This document shows positions 28,443 through 40,025 of a DNA stretch of 64,000 bases, piece by piece. Positions within the stretch are counted from its first letter, which is position 1; the number at the start of each line of letters is the position of its first letter. The stretch lies in contig NW_022881625.1 of the NCBI RefSeq assembly GCF_003369915.1, positions 434,001-498,000 on the forward strand, given 5' to 3'. The DNA comes from Drosophila miranda. Lineage: Eukaryota > Arthropoda > Insecta > Diptera > Drosophilidae. The position numbers were made by a program, and so were the translations under genes. Under the pieces are notes generated by a model. That model did no database searches. It was not told the origin of the DNA and saw only the letters and a program-made list of their open reading frames with translations.

Positions 28443-30517
28443 TTAACAGGCACCGCCCGATCGCATGCTTTCGCGTGCGCTGGCGATTTGGGCCCTCCAC
28501 ACTTGGCCCAGACCCTCCAGATCGTCGAATGGATCGTGGTCGGTCCATTCGTCGTCATGTTCGTCGTCAATTGCTTCGCAGTCCATATCGGATTCGGAGT
28601 CCGATATGGCTGCGGCGTCATGGTGCGTATTTGCAGTTGGTCGTGGTGATGGCTGTGTGGATGCTGCTGCTGCTGTTTTTGTCTGAAGTGGCGGCACTCC
28701 TCCCGTGCTCTCGTCCCTTGCCTGCAGCAGGTTTGTCAGTTTCGTCAAAATTGCTGCCAGCTTATCCTCCAGCTCTTTAATTTTTACGGCATATCTTTTC
28801 AGGATATGGGCACAGCTCCCATCGCACTGGGCGCCTGGCTGCTGCTGTAGCTGGGGTTGGCGTGGCGTCGGAGCACGATTTGGGATCGGCTGCATCGGCT
28901 GGACCCTTTGGTATTGGCGCCCCTCGGCCAGTGGCTGGGGATGTTGGTCGCGATGCTGTAGCTGTTGCCGATGCTGCCGACCCGGACCGCGTTGGCGTTG
29001 CTGCTGCGGCTGTGGGTGGAGTGGCTGTATGGGTGGCTGCTGCTGCAACTGTCGCTGTAGTGGCTGCTGGTGACGTTGTGATGGCTGCTGGAGACGATGT
29101 GCTGGCTGTTGCTGCTGTATTGGCTGCTGCATTTGCTGTGGCTGTTGCCGTAGTGGCTGAGGCTGCTGCTGCTGCCGTCGATGCTCCTGGACAGCGACCC
29201 TGTGGGCCAGGAGCCGCTGCCTGGCTGCCTTGTAGGCGCTGCAGCCTTTGTAGGCGCTGATGTGGGCGCCTTGGCAGTTGGCGCATTTGGGATTGACGGC
29301 CCTTGGCTTGCTGCACTCCGTCGTCTGATGTCCACCCGCGCATTTCATGCAGACAGCAGCTCGTCTACAATATGCGCGGGTGTGGCCAAACACCTGACAT
29401 CGATGGCACTGGGCAGGGTCACGGGAGACTCCAAGTCTCTCAACCGTGACGGGCCTCCCACCCAGGCGTCGCAGCTTCAACACATCGAATTGACCACGGT
29501 CCGGTTTGGGGCGATCTCAGCCTCGAAGAGGTTGTATTGGCGGCTGCGATCGAATCGATCGGTGATCGCCCGAGTAAACCGGACCGTGTACCCCTCGGCC
29601 TGCATACAGTCCCGGAACCAGTCAGAGGGCGTGGAATGGGGAAGACCTCGGATGAGGATCCTCAAGCCTCTAGCCTCCACAGGCTGATGCCCGAACTCGC
29701 CGTGCCGGATGTCATTGGCAATGGCAAGGGTGTGTGTATTGGGAGTGGCAGTAGTAGTGTTGGTGTTGGTATTGGCGATGGTGCTGGTGTGAGTGACGGT
29801 GACGGTGTTGGTGTTTGTATTTGTGTTTTGTGTTTGCTTCCGCTGCTGGTGATGGCGGCCCCGTCGTCTAGCCTGCTTCCTCTCACCCTCACCCTCATCG
29901 TCACTCCCACTGTCGATGAGGGCGCGGCGTCGTTTTGGTGTTGGTGGGATTTGTGGCATTGGAGCAGGCTGGGCTATGGCTCGGATCGACCCGCTGCTCG
30001 AGCTCGAACCAGGTTCGACACGCAACAGGTTCGATCCGGTCGTGTGTGTGTGTGTGGCTGCCCGTTGGCCGTTTTGGCGCTCCGCTCTTGCGCGTCGGCT
30101 TGCCGGCTCTCCTCCGTCTTCTCCCTCTCCCGTTACTCCTGAACAGTTTTGTGCGTCCAAGAGCGTGAGAGGCGGGAAAAGTGGCAGTGAGAGCGGCGTC
30201 TTTTCGGCCTTTCCCTTTGTGGTTGGCGCGGTTTTTGTGATGGGTCTCGAGGGGGGAGTGGCTGTGGCCGTGGATATATCGGCCATGGCAATGGCTGGGT
30301 ACTCACTCGATGGAAGGCTGTGGCGTCGGCGCTCTGCATTGGCTGGGGCGTTGGTGTTGGCGCCTTCGCCGAGGGCTCTGCTGCTGCTGCTGCTATTGGC
30401 GGTGTTGGTGTTGGTGTTGTTGGCTGCTGCTGCTGCTGCTAGGGCGCCTCTGCGGGCCGCTCTGCCGCCGTCGCTGTGTCGTCTGGTTGACCCTCGTCTG
30501 GCCATTCCTCTGGTCAT
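28443..30517 (-). CDS. F2 Gag, unit U4, nearly intact
   Basis: ATG at 30,517. U4 has one more C in the C-run after ATATPP, so the basic N-part reads straight into GVTGEGEDGGEPASRR and on through the PRE_C2HC region; this shows the true full-length Gag is about 690 residues. A single one-base loss in a G-run at about 29,507 (EIAPNRTVV in place of EIAPKPDRG) shifts to the frame 29,483-28,443, which has VTVERLGVSRDPAQ, three complete knuckles, the Q-rich region, a coiled LEDKLAAILTKLTNLL segment, acidic DEWTDHDPFDDLEG and a natural stop. It lacks the QEQLRQHELR coil of U1, U3 and U5. Best template for the family. Confidence 0.72.
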
Positions 30518-30788
30518 GGCTGGCTGTTGGTTTGTGTGTTGGCGATCTGCTGCCTGTTTGTTGTTTTTTAATTGAAAAGTCTCTTGTGTGTGTGTGTTTG
30601 TGTTTAATGTATTTATTGGCACTTTTATTCTCTTTTTGGTTTGTGATGTGGACGGGAGCAAAAGTTTGTCAAGGTAAGTAATGGTGTGGTGGAGGAAGGG
30701 CGGCACGGCACGGCACGGCACACGACAGACACCACAAAAAGAAAACAGGGCAACACAGAAAAAAAAACGTCAATGGCGACACGGCACA
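30518..30788 (-). promoter_or_regulatory. U4 leader, truncated and fused to Drak
   Basis: Only the last 270 bp of the F2 leader remains: CACACAAGAGACTTTTCA side, the GCCGT repeat and GTGTCGCCATTGACG. At 30,788 it stops, and the Drak 5' sequence begins on the opposite strand. The plus strand has a strong splice donor, GTCAAG|GTAAGTAATGG, at 30,675, about 120 bp before the Drak ATG. Confidence 0.6.
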
Positions 30789-30800
30789 GATCGATAGATC

Positions 30801-32825
30801 ATGTTCACCGAAAAGGGAATCTTTCCCATAAGCGATGGCCTTTTGGATGTAGATGCCGAACGCTTTAACGGATTGCTCGTGTCGCATGACATCAACGAGA
30901 TCTACGAGGTGGAACAGACGCCGTTTGCCAGGGGCAAATTCGCCGCCGTTCGCCGTGCCATTCACAAGAACACGGGCTCCCATTTCGCGGCAAAGTTCTT
31001 GAAGCGACGCCGACGCGCACAGAGCAGCGACAAGGAGATCAAACACGAGATCGCCGTCCTAATACTCTGCGAGGGCGAGGAGAACATTGTCAATCTGAAT
31101 GCGGTGCACGAGACCCGTTCGGACACAGCCCTGCTGCTGGAACTGGCCACTGGTGGCGAGCTGCAGACCATACTGGACAACGAGGAGTGCCTGACAGAGG
31201 CCCAGGCCCGCCACTGCATGCGAGAGGTGCTGAAGGCTCTCAAGTTTCTCCACGACCGATCCATTGCCCACCTGGACCTCAAGCCACAGAACATTTTGCT
31301 CGCCGGCGAGCGTATTGAAGATGGCCTCAAGCTCTGTGACTTTGGGATCTCGCGCGTTGTGTGCGAGGGCATCAATGTCCGCGAGATGGCCGGCACACCC
31401 GACTACGTGGCCCCCGAGGTGCTGACGGACATCTGGTCCGTGGGCGTTCTCACCTATGTCTTGCTCTCCGGCTTCTCGCCCTTTGGCGGGAACACCAAGC
31501 AGGAGACCTTCCTCAATATCTCGCAGTGTGCGCTCACCTTTCCGGACAACCTATTTGGTGGCGTCTCGCCAGTGGCCATCGATTTCATACGCCGCGCATT
31601 GCGAATTAAGCCAAACGATCGCATGAGTGCCGCTGGATGCCTGGAACATGTCTGGCTGAAGGATGAGAGCTCGATGGATAGACAAATGTATCTGCAGGCT
31701 CAGAGCGATTCTGAAGAGGAAGAGGAAGAGGAGGAGGAAGAAGACGACCTTGAGGATGAGGAAGTGGAGGAGCCAGTGGCCGAGGAGAAGGCAGAGGAGC
31801 AGGAACAGCAACAGCAGTCACAGGAACAACAAAAGCAACAGAAGCCAAGCAGTGGCAGCAACAAACCCACGCACAATGGCCACCATCGGGCCCACAGCAA
31901 TGGGAGCGTTAGCAGCATCTCAAAAATACCCATTGCCACCGGGAAGCTCCTGGGAAGCCCCATAAGCAGCACCAGCACCAGCACAGAGACAACGACAGCC
32001 ATACACACGCTGACCAGCAATGGACACGGACAGAGCAACACGGTCTGCCTGTCCGCCAAGCCCACTCAGATCGTGACACCCACACGTCGAGCCTCCGACT
32101 CGGACAAGGAGAACACATACACGGCGACATTTGTGAAGAAGCCCCCGGTGCAGGCCACCATCCAGCTGGGCAGCAACGGCCTCGACGAGTTCGCCACAGT
32201 GGTGGCCACCCTGACACTCTTTCCCGATGCGCCCACCACACCGAAAGTGATCCGCAAGGCACCCACGGGAGAGTCCCATGGATCGGCCACCTCGGTGAAG
32301 GCTCTTGTCAAGAAGTTTCAGCTGGAGGAGACGCTAGTCTGCCCCGGACACAGCAGCACCAGCAGCCACAACGGCCACAGTCCCGTCAACGGGTGCGGCG
32401 GCAGTAGCGGGAGCAGCAACGGCAACAATATGCGACGCAGTGCAGGGGGAAACAGCAGCAACATCAGCAACATCAGCTATTCGGCAGCAGCCGCGACAGC
32501 AGCACGAATGAACAGCATTCGCCGCGCCTCCGACCCGCTGATGGCCGTCTATAAGAAGCAGCCACAGAACAGCGGCGCCAACAGCAATAGTTCCAGCAGC
32601 AACAGCAACAATCCCAGCCCCGGCAGCAGTCCCAGCTCGGGCAGCACGGCCACCCTGCTCCTGAATAGCCATCGCCTGGCGTCCGCGTCCGCGTCCGGGC
32701 CAGCCAGCACGGTCGCCAGCACCGCTGTAGCCTCAAGCAGCAGCACCAAAGCTACTGCCACTGCCCACCATCTGCACCACCACCACATGCACCACGACAA
32801 CACGAAAAACGGCCAAAACACATGA
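30801..32825 (+). CDS. Drak: Drak-like Ser/Thr kinase (DAPK family), left copy, chimeric 3' end
   Basis: 674-codon intronless frame matching death-associated protein kinase related. The kinase domain spans about 35-287: glycine loop FARGKFAAV (42-50), lysine in HFAAKFLK (K65), catalytic HLDLKPQN (157-164, HLD as in the DAPK family), DFG (180-182) and APE (204-206). Eight residues (QYEPLSLL in the right copy) are missing just after APEVL, an in-frame 24-bp loss in the segment before helix F that probably harms folding. An acidic run, Q-rich and S/N-rich tail follow. The last residues, from about 32,806, come from the F2 tail. The 5' end joins F2 leader at 30,788. Only about 12 nt of leader, with a CTATCGATC (DRE-like) motif, precede the ATG. 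Confidence 0.8.
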   Translation: MFTEKGIFPISDGLLDVDAERFNGLLVSHDINEIYEVEQTPFARGKFAAVRRAIHKNTGSHFAAKFLKRRRRAQSSDKEIKHEIAVLILCEGEENIVNLNAVHETRSDTALLLELATGGELQTILDNEECLTEAQARHCMREVLKALKFLHDRSIAHLDLKPQNILLAGERIEDGLKLCDFGISRVVCEGINVREMAGTPDYVAPEVLTDIWSVGVLTYVLLSGFSPFGGNTKQETFLNISQCALTFPDNLFGGVSPVAIDFIRRALRIKPNDRMSAAGCLEHVWLKDESSMDRQMYLQAQSDSEEEEEEEEEEDDLEDEEVEEPVAEEKAEEQEQQQQSQEQQKQQKPSSGSNKPTHNGHHRAHSNGSVSSISKIPIATGKLLGSPISSTSTSTETTTAIHTLTSNGHGQSNTVCLSAKPTQIVTPTRRASDSDKENTYTATFVKKPPVQATIQLGSNGLDEFATVVATLTLFPDAPTTPKVIRKAPTGESHGSATSVKALVKKFQLEETLVCPGHSSTSSHNGHSPVNGCGGSSGSSNGNNMRRSAGGNSSNISNISYSAAAATAARMNSIRRASDPLMAVYKKQPQNSGANSNSSSSNSNNPSPGSSPSSGSTATLLLNSHRLASASASGPASTVASTAVASSSSTKATATAHHLHHHHMHHDNTKNGQNT

Positions 32826-35154
32826 AATCCACACTTACCTGCCAATCACCAGACAGAGCTGCCCAGCAGGAAGCTGCCTCGCCATCAACACTGACAATTC
32901 CTGCCAAAGGGAAGGAAAAGGAGGCCCCTTTCTGATGACGCTGCCGCCTGACCATGGCCATACAGCTGCCATTTCCAACGACGACGCAGATGCTGGCGCC
33001 TGTTGCCGCTCCACTGGGTCGCACCCGTCTCTCATGCCAATTATGTGAGGGCGGGATGGCCTGGTGTTGAGCCGGCGGACGCCAGCAAATCCTGCAAAAG
33101 AAGAAGGAGAATCAGGAGAGAGGCTGCCAATAAACACATATACTCACCTGCAAACGCCTCTCACGCCAACACAAGCCAGACAAGGGTCGCCAGCAACAGC
33201 ATCCAAACGCCGACAAGTACCTGCAAATAAACACAAATTAAAATCACACGCCAAAGCAAACACCTCCTCAACTGGGTGGCCGGACCACCAGCCACTCAAA
33301 ACGCCGTTACAAATTGACGACGAACGTGGCCGAGGAGGCCAGGCCAATTCTACTGACAACGCATCCTGGGTGGCCGGACCAGCAGCCACTCGGATGCGGC
33401 CAACAACAATACAATCGACAACGTATCCTGGTGGCCGGACCAGCAGCCACTTGGATGCGGCCAATATCACGATTCGTTGGCATCACTTTTCGATGCCAAT
33501 GCCAACACACTGGACAATGCATCTTCGGGTGGCCGGACCAGTGCCACTCGGTCTGCTGCACCAAACCAACAGACAGATGCAACGTAGGCGGCCGGACCAG
33601 AGCCGCTCGCCATCAACACCATCATTGCCCACGATGTACGCCAATACTCACAACCAGCCAGCCAATAAACAACACACAGGGGGACAACAGAGCCGGCCGG
33701 TATACGGCGTAATGTTCGCATTGCGTTTGTTATGCCGGCCGGTTATTCGTTGTAGTTGTCCTCCTGTTAGAAATAAAATAAATATAATTAATATGTTTAT
33801 ATGTTGTAAATGTATGTCAATTATCGTTTATTTTACCTCGTCTGCATCAATGTATTTGTTGTAGATGTCAATCCTGTTGTTTCTGTAGTTTTTGCATGTC
33901 CGTAGATAGTTTGTCCATAGTTTTAGTACTTGCCTGTGATATTAGGAATAAGTTTTTGTAAATTAATGTAGTTTTCTGTAGATAATTGTATATTTTTCGT
34001 AGTTTTCTAATTAGTTTTACCTTCTTACTCTTCTTCCCAACCTATCTGCCATTCCCATAATTCCCCTTGACACGTGGTATTACCAAAAATACCACGCAAA
34101 TACCAGACTATGACCGATAACACACCAAAAAGCCATTTCAAATTTAAAATGCATTTATCAATGCCCAGTGTGTTATCGGTCGCAAATTCGGCAATTTATG
34201 CCCAGCCAATTCCTCCCCAACCCCTACCCACTTCAAATGCCACTAAATGCCAAATGCGGTTGAGCAGGAGCAAAATTAACACTGCCAACCTCCACCACTC
34301 TGCCAAACGCCCCAATAAAGCCATTTCAACCGCCCATATGATGCTATGCGGTCGACTCTTCGGAGCGTCACGCGCCCGGATCGAAAGATCCGGAAGTTTA
34401 CAGTATCCGGGCGGTTATACGGGAGCAGGCATTTATCCCCCCCCCACCCACCTATCCCATCCCCCAAGAACAGAGCAGCCACTACACACAGCACAAACAT
34501 AAGACACTGGCCGCTAACCAACGACAACGACAACACACACAGCCACTAAAACAAACGGCTATTCCAATTCTCCATTGCCTACTTATCGGTGCTGCTGCCC
34601 TCGGACCACTTTCATCTCACTCAATATTGGGGTGAGTGAAAGTGGAACCGGGGTGAGAGCACCGGTAAATGACGATCGGCGATCGGGCCAGTCGAGTTGA
34701 GGGGGAGAGTATGGGAGTTGGCGGACATGTGAGAGTACCACCATGAACCTCGTCCGCCACTCTCATCTCGTCCACCCGCTCGAGAGGTCGCGATCGTCGG
34801 ACGTACGTGCCATAACCGTTTCGTGTCGTTTTTTCGTGTCGCCGTTTTCCGTTGTCTTGCTGTTGTGCTTTGTTTTCTTTTTTGTGGTGTCTGTCGTGTG
34901 CCGTGCCGTGCCGTGCCGTGCCCCCGCTCCCTCCACTCGACAAACTTTCTGCTCCCCAATAAATGTGATTAATTTTAAACGCCAATAAATAACATTAAGT
35001 TATAAAAACACAAACCTAACGAGAGACAAACTGTGTAAAGAGACAGAAAGTGCCAATAAATACATAAAACACAAACACACACACACAAGAGACTTTTCAG
35101 TAAGGAAAACAACAAACAGACAGCAAATCGCCAATACACAAACTAACAACAACT
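32807..35154 (+). promoter_or_regulatory. F2 tail remnant and 5' region of unit U5
   Basis: 32,807-32,880 is F2 tail (ACGAAAAACGGCCAAAACAC onward) fused to Drak; it then runs into the U5 leader as between other units. The leader holds GGCCGGACC motifs at 33,282-33,600, CCGGCCGG hairpin at 33,679-33,765, stem-loops near 34,075-34,185, the GAAA hairpin near 34,377 and GCCGT repeats. The minus strand (antisense to gag) carries the same GT-AG introns as U3. Confidence 0.6.
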
Positions 35155-37275
35155 ATGACGAGAGGAATGGCCAGACGAGGGTCAACCAGACGTTACAGCG
35201 ACGGCGGCAGAGCGGCCCGCAGAGGCGCCCTAGCAGCAGCAGCAGCAGCCAACAACACCAACACCAACACCGCCAATAGCAGCAGCAACAGCAGAGCCCT
35301 CGGCGCAGGCGCCAACACCAACGCCCCAGCCAATGCAGAGCGCCGACGCCACAGCGACGGTGGCTGCATCAGCAGCAGCAATAACAACGCCAACACAGAC
35401 TGCACCGATCGTGAGTACGCAGACGCCGCCAATACACACACAGACACAGCCATTCCCGCCACTTGCATTGCTCTTCCCCCCCCCCCCCCCCCCCCCTCCC
35501 TTGATAATAATACCCAAAGAAAGGCGCCAAACACAAAAGAAAGGCCCAACAAGACACCACTTTTCCCGCCTCTCACGCTCTCGGACATACAAAATAGTTC
35601 GAGAGTAACGGGAGAGGGAGAGGACGGAGGAGAGCCGGCAAGCCGCCGAGAAGGAGCGAACCTGTTGCGAGTCGAACCTGGTTCGAGCTGGTTCGAGCAG
35701 CGGGTCGATCCGGGCCAATGCTGAGCCGGCACCAATACCACAAGTCCCACCAACACCAAAACGACGCCGCGCCCTCATCGACAGTGGGAGTGAAGATGAG
35801 GATGAGGGTGAGAGGAAGCAGGCCAGACGACGGGGCCGCCATCACCAGAAAAGGCAAACTCTGGAGGAGCTGGAGGCTATTGTTCAGGAGCAGTTGAGGC
35901 AGCACGAGCTGCGGGAGCAACAGCAGAAGCAGCAGAAACGGACGGCAGATGCAGCCAACACCAACACAGTTGCCGATCCTGCCACTATGCCGCAATCTGC
36001 ACAGCCAACACATGCCCCTGCCCCTGCCCCTGCCCCTGCCACTACTATAATTGCCAATAGCCAGACCCACAGCCATCACCAACATCGACAACAGCCAATA
36101 CATAGACAATCACCAGCCATTCACACAGACAATACCACAATTAACAATAGAAATAATAATGGCGCCAATACAAATACACCTGCCACTACCAACACCAACA
36201 CCACCACCGCCATCACCATCACAAACACCCCTGCCACTACCACCGACGATGACATCCGGCACGGCGAATTCGGGCATCAGCCCAGCCAGGAACGTGGCTT
36301 GAGGATCCTCATCCGAGGACTCTCCCACTCCATGCCGCCGGATTGGATTCGCAGCAGTATGCTGAACGAGGGGTACACGGTTCGGTTTGTAAGGGTGATC
36401 ACCGATCGATTTGATCGCAGCCGCCAATTCAACCTCTTCGAGGCTGAGATCGCCCCCAAACCGGACCGTGGCCAATGCGGGGTGTTAAAGCTGCGACGCC
36501 TAGGTGGGAGGCCCGTCACGGTTGAGAGACTTGGAGTCTCCCGTGACCCTGCCCAGTGCCATCGATGTCAGGTGTTTGGCCACACCCGCGCATACTGTAG
36601 ACGAGCTGCTGTCTGCATGAAATGCGCGGGTGGACACCTGACGACGGAGTGCAGCAAGCCGAGGAACGTCGCTCCCAAGTGCGCCAACTGCCAGGGCCAG
36701 CACATCAGTGCCTACAAGGGTTGCCCATCCTACAAGGCAGCCAGGCAGAGGCTCGTGGCCCACAGGGTCGCCAGGGAGGAGGAGCGTCGCAGACAGCAGC
36801 CACAGCCAAGCCAACAGCGACACCAGCCAATACAACGTCGCCAGCAGCAGCCACATCCACAGCCACTCCATAGTCCGCAGCAGCAACGCCAACACCAACC
36901 GGATCGGCAGCATCGGCAGCAGCATCGGTACGGTGACCAACATCCCCAGCCATCGACCAGGGGGCGCCAACACCAGAGGGTCCAGCCGATGCAGCGATCG
37001 CGAATGATGCTCCGACGTCACGCCAACACCAGCAGCAGCAGCGGCCAGACGCCCAGTGCGATGGCAGCTGCGCTCAAAACCTGCAATTATACGTACAGCG
37101 TATAACAGAGTTGGAAAGGAGGATCGAAGAGATGTTAGAGCAACTCACCAAATTGGCTGCAGCAACAGCAGCAGCAGTTCCAATAGCCGCCAATACAGCA
37201 GCAGCAGTAGCCATATCGGACGGTGAGCCGGATATGGACATGGACGAAGCGAACGAAGGACGAGCAGAAGTTTAA
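35155..37275 (+). pseudogene. F2 Gag, unit U5
   Basis: ATG at 35,155. The N-part runs to 35,724 and includes an extra T/N-rich insert and a poly-C tract at 35,470-35,496. The main frame (35,894-37,105) contains QEQLRQHELREQQQ, RGLRILIRGLSHSMPPDWIR, FEAEIAPKPDRGQ, and knuckles CHRCQVFGHTRAYC, CMKCAGGHLTTEC and CANCQGQHISAYKGC. A one-base change near 36,990 shifts the Q-rich part; the C-terminal coiled and acidic part resumes in another frame and ends at 37,275 after a 40-bp loss compared with U1. The inner end of the palindrome (36,427) falls inside this gene. Confidence 0.65.
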
Positions 37276-37615
37276 TGCCAATGCCACCTTAAAATAGACA
37301 ATAATTAAACACAATTAACAACAACCTGCAAATGACCATTAAACATACTCACCTGCTATTAAACTGACAGAGCTGCCCCTCCAGCAGCTGCCTCGCCACT
37401 CTGCAACTCTCTTGAGGCATAATGGGCGAAATTGGAGGCCTCATCAGCAGCACTACCGCCAATCCAACAAAAGTCCAGAGGCCAGCCACTAAAACACAAA
37501 GAAAAACAGTCAATTCACGCCAACACGAAAAACTGCCAAAACACAAGAAATTCACTCTCACCTGCCAATCACCAGACAGAGCTGACCAACAAGAAGCTGC
37601 CTCGCATCAACATCA
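37276..37615 (+). other. U5 3' tail
   Basis: Uninterrupted form of the F2 tail: ACAATAATTAAACACAATTA, ACCAGACAGAGCTG and CATCAACATCATCAATTTTC, then directly the U6 leader. It shows the pre-insertion state of the U1 tail that carries the mini-me element. Confidence 0.55.
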
Positions 37616-38708
37616 TCAATTTTCTGCCAAAGGGCGGAAAAGGAGCCTCTTCTGATGACGCTGCCGCCTGACCATGGCCGTGACGTCACGCCACTCCGAA
37701 CCAACAGCTGCCAATTCCAACGACGACGCAGATGCTGGCGCCTGTTGCCGCTCCGCTGGGTTACACCCGTCTCTCATGCCAATTATGTGAGGGCGGGATG
37801 CCTGGTGTTGAGCCGCCGGACGCCAGCAAATCCTGCAAAAGGAAAGAAGAAACAGAGGAGGGAGAAACAGACTGCCAAAACATAAAATACTCACCTGCTG
37901 TTTTACGCCAACACAAACCAGACAAGGGTCGCCACAAATAACATCCAAACGCCGACAGTACCTGCAAATAAACCACGAATTAAAATCAAAGCCGAAACAA
38001 ACACCTCCTCATCTGGGTGGCCGGACCAGCAGCCATTCAAAACGCAACTACAAACCGACGATGAACGTGGCCGAGGAGGCCAGGCCAATACTACTGACAA
38101 CGCATCCTGGGTGGCCGGACCAGAGCCACTCGAGGCCAGACGAGGGTCGAACAGACGCCACAGCGACGGCGGCAGAGCGGCCCGCAGAGGCGCCCTAGCA
38201 GCAGCAGCAGCAGCCAACAACACCAACACCAACACCGCCAATAGCAGCAGCAGCAGCAGAGCCCTCGGCGCAGGCGCCAATACCAACGCCCCAGCCAATG
38301 CAGAGCGCCGACGCCACAGCCACCCAGCGAGTGAGTACCCAGCCATTGCCATGGCCGAAATATCCACGGCCACAGCCACTCCCCCTCGAGCCCCATCACA
38401 TCAGCAGCAACAGCAGCGCCAATACCAACTGCAAATCCCGCAACCCGCCAAATCCCAAAATCCGCCAAACACAAAGGGAAAGGCCGAAAAGACGCCACTT
38501 TTCCCGCCTCTCACACTCTCGGACAGTTCGGGAGTAACGGGAGAGGGAGAAGACGGAGGAGAGCCGGCAAGCCGACGCGCAAGAGCGGAGCGCCAAAACG
38601 ACCAACGGGCAGCCACACACACACACACGACCGGATCGAATCTGTTGCGAGTCGAACCTGGTTCGAGCTCGAGCAGCGGGTCGATCCGGGCCAATGCTGA
38701 GCCTGCAC
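37616..38708 (+). pseudogene. F2 unit U6, internal deletion, ends at gap
   Basis: The first 500 bp of an F2 leader up to a GGCCGGACCAGAGCCACTCG motif at about 38,128, then an abrupt jump into gag at GAGGCCAGACGAGGGTCGAA. About 1.8 kb of leader with the gag ATG is deleted. The gag N-part continues (RRHSDGGRAARRGALAAAAA, then VEPGSSSSSGSIRANAEPA) to the gap. This unit lies in the spacer between the two arms. Confidence 0.6.
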
Positions 38709-38758
38709 NNNNNNNNNNNNNNNNNNNNNNNNNNNNNNNNNNNNNNNNNNNNNNNNNN
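38709..38758. other. Assembly gap, 50 N
   Basis: Exactly 50 N between F2 gag on the plus strand (left) and F2 gag on the minus strand (right). Marks the start of the right-arm contig. Confidence 0.99.
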
Positions 38759-40025
38759 TTGGCGGCTGCGATCAAATCGATCGGTGATCACCCTCACAAA
38801 CCGAACCGTGTACCCCTCGTTCAGCATACTGCTGCGAATCCAATCCGGCGGCATGGAGTGGGAGAGTCCTCGGATGAGGATCCTCAAGCCACGTTCCTGG
38901 CTGGGCTGATGCCCGAATTCGCCGTGCCGGATGTCATCGTCGGTGGTAGTGGCAGGGGTGTTTGTGATGGTGATGGCGGTGGTGGTGTTGGTGTTGGTAG
39001 TGGCAGGTGTATTTGTATTGGCGTCATTATTATTTCTATTGTTAATTGTGGTATTGTCTGTGTGAATGGCTGGTGATTGTCTATGTATTGGCTGTTGTCG
39101 ATGTTGGTGATGGCTGTGGGTCTGGCTATTGGCAATTATAGTAGTGGCAGGGGCAGGGGCAGGGGCAGGGGCATGTGTTGGCTGTGCAGATTGCGGCATA
39201 GTGGCAGGATCGGCAACTGTGTTGGTGTTGGCTGCATCTGCCGTCCGTTTCTGCTGCTTCTGCTGTTGCTCCCGCAGCTCGTGCTGCCTCAACTGCTCCT
39301 GAACAATAGCCTCCAGCTCCTCCAGAGTTTGCCTTTTCTGGTGATGGCGGCCCCGTCGTCTGGCCTGCTTCCTCTCACCCTCATCCTCATCTTCACTCCC
39401 ACTGTCGATGAGGGCGCGGCGTCGTTTTGGTGTTGGTGGGATTTGTGGTATTGGTGCCGGCTCAGCATTGGCCCGGATCGACCCGCTGCTCGAACCAGCT
39501 CGAACAGGTTCGACTCGCAACAGGTTCGCTCCTTCTCGGCGGCTTGCCGGCTCTCCTCCGTCCTCTCCCTCTCCCGTTACTCTCGAACTATTTTGTATGT
39601 CCGAGAGCGTGAGAGGCGGGAAAAGTGGTGTCTTGTTGGGCCTTTCTTTTGTGTTTGGCGCCTTTCTTTGGGTATTATTGGCAAGGGGGGGGGGGGGGGG
39701 GGGGAAGGGCAATGCAAGTGGCGGGAATGGCTGTGTCTGTGTGTGTATTGGCGGCGTCTGCGTACTCACGATCGGTGCAGTCTGTGTTGGCGTTGTTATT
39801 GCTGCTGCTGATGCAGCCACCGTCGCTGTGGCGTCGGCGCTCTGCATTGGCTGGGGCGTTGGTGTTGGCGCCTGCGCCGAGGGCTCTGCTGTTGCTGCTG
39901 CTATTGGCGGTGTTGGTGTTGGTGTTGTTGGCTGCTGCTGCTGCTGCTAGGGCGCCTCTGCGGGCCGCTCTGCCGCCGTCGCTGTGGCGTCTGGTTGACC
40001 CTCGTCTGGCCATTCCTCTCGTCAT
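38759..40025 (-). pseudogene. F2 Gag, right-arm copy of U5, truncated by the gap
   Basis: ATG at 40,025 (MTRGMARRGSTRRHSDGG). Frames 40,025-39,675 and 39,847-38,759 cover the N-part, GVTGEGEDGGEPASRREGAN, the QEQLRQHELREQQQ coil and RGLRILIRGLSHSMPPDWIR to DRFDRSRQ. The knuckles lie beyond the gap. The G-run at 39,688-39,704 disrupts the frame. Confidence 0.65.

Larger units (their letters stand above)
12900..36427. repeat. Left arm of a 23.5-kb inverted duplication
   Basis: Every landmark here recurs on the opposite strand in 38,759-62,045: RT N-terminus, host segment, U1 with its mini-me insertion, the U2/U3 head-on junction, U4, Drak and U5. The sum of paired coordinates rises smoothly from 74,945 at the outer end to 75,186 at the inner end, meaning collinearity with small indels. 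The non-duplicated spacer is 36,428-38,708. Confidence 0.9.
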
